Part shown: positions 59,562 to 64,000 of the stretch, piece after piece
Layout: each line of letters begins with the position of its first letter
Numbering within the stretch: the first letter of the stretch is position 1
Source: Myripristis murdjan
Taxonomy: Eukaryota > Chordata > Actinopteri > Holocentriformes > Holocentridae
Assembly: GCF_902150065.1 (NCBI RefSeq)
Contig: NC_043986.1
Location: 30,976,284-31,040,283, forward strand
Reading direction: 5' to 3'
DNA: 64,000 nt
Notes under the pieces: model-generated
Seen by the model: only the letters and a program-made list of their open reading frames with translations
Database searches by the model: none
Told to the model about the DNA's origin: nothing
Program-made: the position numbers and the translations under genes

Positions 59562-62500
59562 TCACAGGCTGCTCTGCTCACTGACTGGAGCCTTGCTGGG
59601 GAGGTGGTGGTTGTTGTGCTGCTGCTGGCTGCTCTCATCTCTAGCTGCCTTCACCGAGCTCCTGCTGATGGTCATGAGGTCCCGCAGCTCCTTGTTCTCA
59701 ATCTGTACACCACAGAAAACATAACAATCTTAAAAAAAAAACAAAAAAACAACTAATTTTTGGGTGACATGAGATAAATCTTGTTTCGTGAAGCGGCAAG
59801 GAAAAAAAGAAAAAAACATGTCGTCATAAGGAATAATGCCAGCGCCCCTTGGATCAGTCATTACAGGACCATACCAGTGATTTTGAATGTTTGGCCCCTT
59901 TTACTACAATTTATCTACATTTTACATCGCAACAAACCATTTTCCAAATCATGCAGGGGTACTAAAGATTTCACAACATATAATCAAAATGCCTTTATTA
60001 TTATCATTTGAAACACCCACCTTGTAATGTTCTGCTTCTGTGGCTAACAAAGTCATGGCCATTCAGGAACCACAGAACTTATCATTTGGTGTGTAAAGCA
60101 AACGTTTCCCTGGGGACTATTTTCTGGTGGATGCCCTATTTCCAGTCATCAAAACACAACAGTGCTATGGCTGGAAGACTAATTGTAATATGAACTAAAT
60201 TACAATATGGCCAAAAGCTATATCCAAGTCAGATGGGCTTCAGTTTTTTGACAAAGGTAAATGTATTACAAAACATTGTTATAAATAAAGTATGGTGGTG
60301 TTACAGACACACCCTAACCCTACGAATTGTATTTTTCAGATGTAAGAAATGTTTGTTTGGTACAGACCACCATGATTTTAATTACACTTCACATGAAAAT
60401 CACTGGTATGGTCCTTTAACAAGTAAACAGATGATGTAGCACACACGTCCACATGGACATGGTGCACTGCAGACTAACAAATGAACTTTTGTGCCCTGTC
60501 TGTTCTTATTCACTACAGTGTCAAAAGGCATTTCCAGAGATTTCTTGGTAGAAAAGCAGACTGGCACATGCAGATAATGTACACATTCTTGCTGAGGCAG
60601 GACTACTGGCTGACTCACCTCCAGTTGAGCCAGCCTCTCTCGCACGGAGCAGTAGTGCTGATCATCCACCTGAACTGCTCTCCTCATCACTTGGCCCATC
60701 TCACATATCCGCTCCACTTGGCTCTGCACCTCCTGCGTGACAGAGGGCAAGGCAGCATCAGCTAACAGCACCGTGCATGAAATTGTGTACAAAGTTAAAG
60801 CTGCACTAGGTCTGTTGGCACACTGGTGACTAGGGATGGGATTCCATTCACTTAAGTACTGCAATTCTTTTCTCCCCATTTTTTTAAAGGTTTGATTCTT
60901 GAATTGATTTAAAGTAAAGATACTGGTATTGATATGAAATCTGTTGGTGCCAAACATGTCATGCTTGGTTGTTGGCAAAGCGGCTAAATATCACTCCAAA
61001 GTTAGGCTACATTTTGGAAAGGGAAAAACTGGCCTGGCTATTTTCAGCAGGGTGCCTTGACCTCTGACCTCCAGATGTCTGAATGAAAATGGGTTCTCTG
61101 GGCAGCCACGGCTCTCCCCTTTCCAGACATGCCCGCCTTCTGCTAATCCCATGCAGTTTGGGCCACAAACCCTGCAGTCAAAATGTGTTCTTGCTCCTAT
61201 TGTAAAATGGTGTATTTGTGCAGACTGGGGCCTAAACAGTCTTGGAGTTGCATCACTTGGCTTTGACAGGAAAGCTGAGACTCTTGTGGATTCAATGAGC
61301 CACATTTGATTCATGTGTGATGATGTTCACCCCCATAGCAGCCAGTTCTTTGTAGTAAGACCATTTTTTAAAAAGTTGACGTCACTGTATAAAATGACCT
61401 ATAGTGACCTCTACGATAATCACAGCCTCATGAAACTTCACAACCACAAACCAAAGGATACATATCAAATCAGCACCAAACTATCATGACAGTATTGGAT
61501 CGGTGACCCCAAATGGCAGAGAGCGGTAACTCTTTGAAATGACTGCAGCTTTACTCGGCACTACAGATCTGCTTTACATTTGCTTCAATGCAATCACATC
61601 GTCGGAACGACTGAGAGAACATTTGAAGATGGGAGGAAATCCAGTTTACTTTGGCATGGTCCTCGTGGAGGCTGAGCACAGGCTTGGTGTCCAGCTCCTT
61701 CTTTGCCATCATGAGCTGGAGCATCTGCTTGCGGTAGCGACCCATGATCAACTCCAGTGCGTACTGGTGCTCCTCAAGGGACAACCATAGCTCTGTGGAT
61801 GAGACAACAGAGACACGCCGGGGTGGGCATGAACAGAGCAACACAAGAGAGCAGCCAATACGACAAACAACAGATGGGAGTGACTGCTTTTTTTACCTTT
61901 ATTCTCCTGCTGCAGTTCTTTAATCTGGGTGTTCTCCTGAGTCAGAAGCACGTGAGGCTTGTATTTGGTCAGCTCCTGAATCTCTGCATTCTCCTCCGTG
62001 TGCTGAGAGAAGAAAGCAATGAATGCTACTGGATGATGATGACAAAGAATACAGAAACCCATTCCTCCTTTTCATGATTAAGTCATCTACTACCTACAAG
62101 GAGATTTCAAAGGTATGACTGCCTTTTTACAGAGACTGCATGGCGCTGTTGCTGGGTGAAAACCATGCATATCCCAAATGACAACTTTTTAGGCACCAAG
62201 AAAAAGTCCTTTTCAGCCTGATGACTTTCTTAACCCATAGAGGAGCAGGCAAATCCTTAAATGAGGTTAAAATTTGAAAATCAACAAAAATGGAGATGTA
62301 TGATTTTCACCCAACACTGATGATGGTGTACTATTTTGAACGGCACAGTATGTGAAAATTCTGAATCGCAACCTTTTTGAAAAACAGATTAGATGATATG
62401 GTGTGCAGGAATGTTTCAAGGATATTCTTATGTGAGAGACAGAAACAAGCAGAAAACGACTCCTAATTGCTCATACAGCATAATCCAAGTGTTTCATGAT

Positions 62501-64000
62501 CCAAAAAGCCAAATGAATGCACTGTGAGTCCAAAAGTCCAAGATTCGCGTCATTATTCACCTAGAATTTGAAACAAAAGATTTTGGTGATCATGAGAGAA
62601 ACATGACGGCACAGAGCTGCTTGGTGCTGCAATAACAGGATGACTAGGCAAATATTATATTAATCTGTCACTGAGACGTTAATACGTTTATTTGTATTTC
62701 CAATTTATTGGATCACTCAAGTGTGCTGTACCTATAAAATCTAGTAAGTAATGAAGTAAATATTTGATTCAGGACCCACAGTGCAGTTGCATGGCATCAG
62801 AACAACTGGATTATACAGTCTGGAATAATTTGATATCATTTTTGCAACTCAAAAGAAGTTGTTCTGGAGAGGGCTGCTATAGAGCTGCACCAGCTGACTG
62901 TCTGTGTGGCACATTACAATTATCACTAGATAGATAGATAGATACTTTATTCATCCCGCAGGAAATTCGCAGTTTTTCAGCAGTATCCACAGATTACAGA
63001 TTAAATAAATCAATAAAAAAAGATAAAAAATAAAGAATAAGATCTAAGTACAACAGAATAAGATCCGAGTACAACAGAACTATTATTATTGACAAACAGA
63101 CTTCACCAGTGTTTCAATGGAAGGGTGAGAATTATAGTGACTTTTTAAATTTTGGGGTGAATTATTCCTTTAAGAAAAAACAGTTAAGCCTTCCAGTCAA
63201 CTTTCAAAGAAATGTTTACAAGGTGCTTTTCAGTGGAAGGCTGGAAAGATGGCTGGCCAACAGGTTTAGTGGTTAACAAACCTTATGAAGAGACGGTGTC
63301 ATAGCAGACAATGTGACACCACTTTATTCTCTGGGCAAAGAAGGTGACGCCACGCCACACTCCACTCAGTAACCTGCTAATTTAATGTGCACACACCTCA
63401 CGGAACATGACCTCTGACAAACTGGCAGCGTCTTCAGATGAACTCGGCATAGGACGGATCCAACAAGCAGCATTTCTTTTCTATTAAATCTCTCAGCTTT
63501 TAAATTGGCTCTCATTGCTTGCTGAAGCCATTCCCAGTGTAATGTTATTTTAATGGAAGACACATTGCTTAGTGGAAGCATTATATGCTTCACATTTTTG
63601 TCAAGAAAAATAATTATGAGACTGTACACTTAAAATAAGACTTTTACGATTCAGTACTACAAGTGAAGGCTGCTGTTAACATGGGCAACATTTTCATGCA
63701 ACCTGGGTCCATGCAGGCTGTTTTGGAGTTCCAGCCGATGAACTGGGTTTCTGCATAATCGTTTGGAATGTTCCATATAGCTTCAGTGACATAGCAACAG
63801 TAAAAATATACAGTTTACAACGTGCAACCCATCTCTCTGAAGACTCACGGTGCAACGTCTGCTTCGTTACGAGAAACACCTCTCTGACACCTGGCCAAGG
63901 TAAGTCACTGGTTGAAACTGAGGAACTATGATATGTCATTTATAATCATCAATAGACTTCCCTTTAGGGCCCTCACCAAAGTGAACTATAAGCCTACCTG
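59562..64000 (-). CDS. sike1: Suppressor of IKBKE 1 (3' portion; gene runs off the window)
   Basis: Exons, minus strand: 61897-62002, 61650-61792, 60619-60732, 59562-59702. A donor (CAG/gtaggc) at 63996-64000 marks the end of the next upstream exon, so the start lies beyond the window. The visible protein reads [79 protein letters not shown] and [16 protein letters not shown], then a Gln/His-rich tail ending EQSSL. It is close to SIKE1 and less like its relative FGFR1OP2. The chain is coiled-coil throughout. SIKE1 binds IKKepsilon/TBK1 and dampens type I interferon signalling; SIKE/FGFR1OP2 proteins are also STRIPAK components. Junction phases agree (0, 1, 0, 0). Confidence 0.9.
59865..60415. 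mobile_element. MITE with AGGACCAT TIRs in a sike1 intron
   Basis: The left end aggaccataccagtgatttt is the complement of the right end aaaatcactggtatggtcct. About 550 bp with no coding capacity. A partial relative lies at 52059-52340. Confidence 0.7.
60825..61510 (-). repeat. Dispersed repeat in a sike1 intron (copy 2)
   Basis: The core 61000-61320 is the inverted counterpart of 40590-40890, at a rough visual identity well above 80 percent. The outer parts are more diverged. It sits between two sike1 exons. Confidence 0.5.
62925..63090 (-). mobile_element. LINE/SINE 3' tail with GATA repeat
   Basis: (atag)n is followed by tactttattcatcccgcagg and aaattcgcag, a common fish retroposon 3' end in minus orientation. 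A short duplicated unit (aataagatcYaagtacaacag) lies at about 63035-63075. Confidence 0.55.
63091..63995. other. sike1 intron, no further exon seen
   Basis: Open frames occur on both strands near 63694-63939, but no splice-bounded exon fits sike1 phase here. See the rejected entries for two short candidates. Confidence 0.4.

Noticed and set aside
63375-63455. Minus-strand stretch [13 protein letters not shown] resembling the SIKE1 N-terminal region
   Set aside because: The acceptor is poor (tctgaag) and the donor is unremarkable. The donor at the window edge (63996-64000) already supplies the exon expected upstream of 62002. The likeness is short and probably chance.
63711-63899. Plus-strand open stretch ending in a strong donor (GGCCAAG/gtaagt)
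   Set aside because: The opposite strand is equally open, the acceptor has no good pyrimidine tract, no product is recognised, and it does not join in frame to the 58345 mini-exon.
1-64000. CRISPR arrays, bacterial operons, riboswitches, tRNA or rRNA genes
   Set aside because: The sequence is vertebrate and intron-bearing throughout. No direct-repeat/spacer array, cloverleaf with intact A and B boxes, or rRNA segment was seen.

Overview
The window is vertebrate nuclear DNA, almost certainly from a teleost fish. It holds five intron-bearing protein genes with GT-AG exons and vertebrate-specific products, fish-type SINE/LINE tails, abundant MITEs and (CA)n microsatellites. Every exon boundary below was read by hand from splice signals and reading phase, and the five gene models add up in phase.

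Region 1 (1-12 kb) is a nest of old mobile elements. Broken pieces of a DIRS-like tyrosine-recombinase retroelement lie at 1-813, 8861-9841 and 10586-10970. Two later insertions split them. One is a roughly 8-kb unit (814-8860) with imperfect terminal inverted repeats beginning CACTAG. It carries a decayed, spliced gene for a large protein that ends in a FEN1/XPG-like nuclease core and a tesmin/TSO1-like CXC cysteine cluster. The other is a 744-bp GATA-tailed non-LTR fragment, placed exactly inside the DIRS inverted repeat. The 814-8860 unit is the best candidate for an undescribed system.

Region 2 (14.5-23.3 kb, minus strand) is a VWA1/WARP-type extracellular matrix gene: signal peptide, VWA domain and three FN3 domains. 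An extra in-phase exon encoding a six-cysteine module sits between the signal-peptide exon and the VWA exon. Region 3 (23.3-37.2 kb) is intergenic, with a 1-kb fold-back element, microsatellites and no gene I can support.

Region 4 (37.2-64 kb) contains TMCO4 (+), HTR6 (-), MICOS10 (-) and SIKE1 (-, its 5' part beyond the window). TMCO4 and HTR6 converge on a 1.1-kb spacer holding a MITE and two near-perfect hairpins. As I recall human 1p36.13, the order is MICOS10-NBL1-HTR6-TMCO4; NBL1 is not seen here. The genes do not form a pathway: VWA1 is matrix, TMCO4 a predicted membrane hydrolase, HTR6 a serotonin receptor, MICOS10 a mitochondrial crista protein, and SIKE1 a coiled-coil inhibitor of innate kinase signalling.
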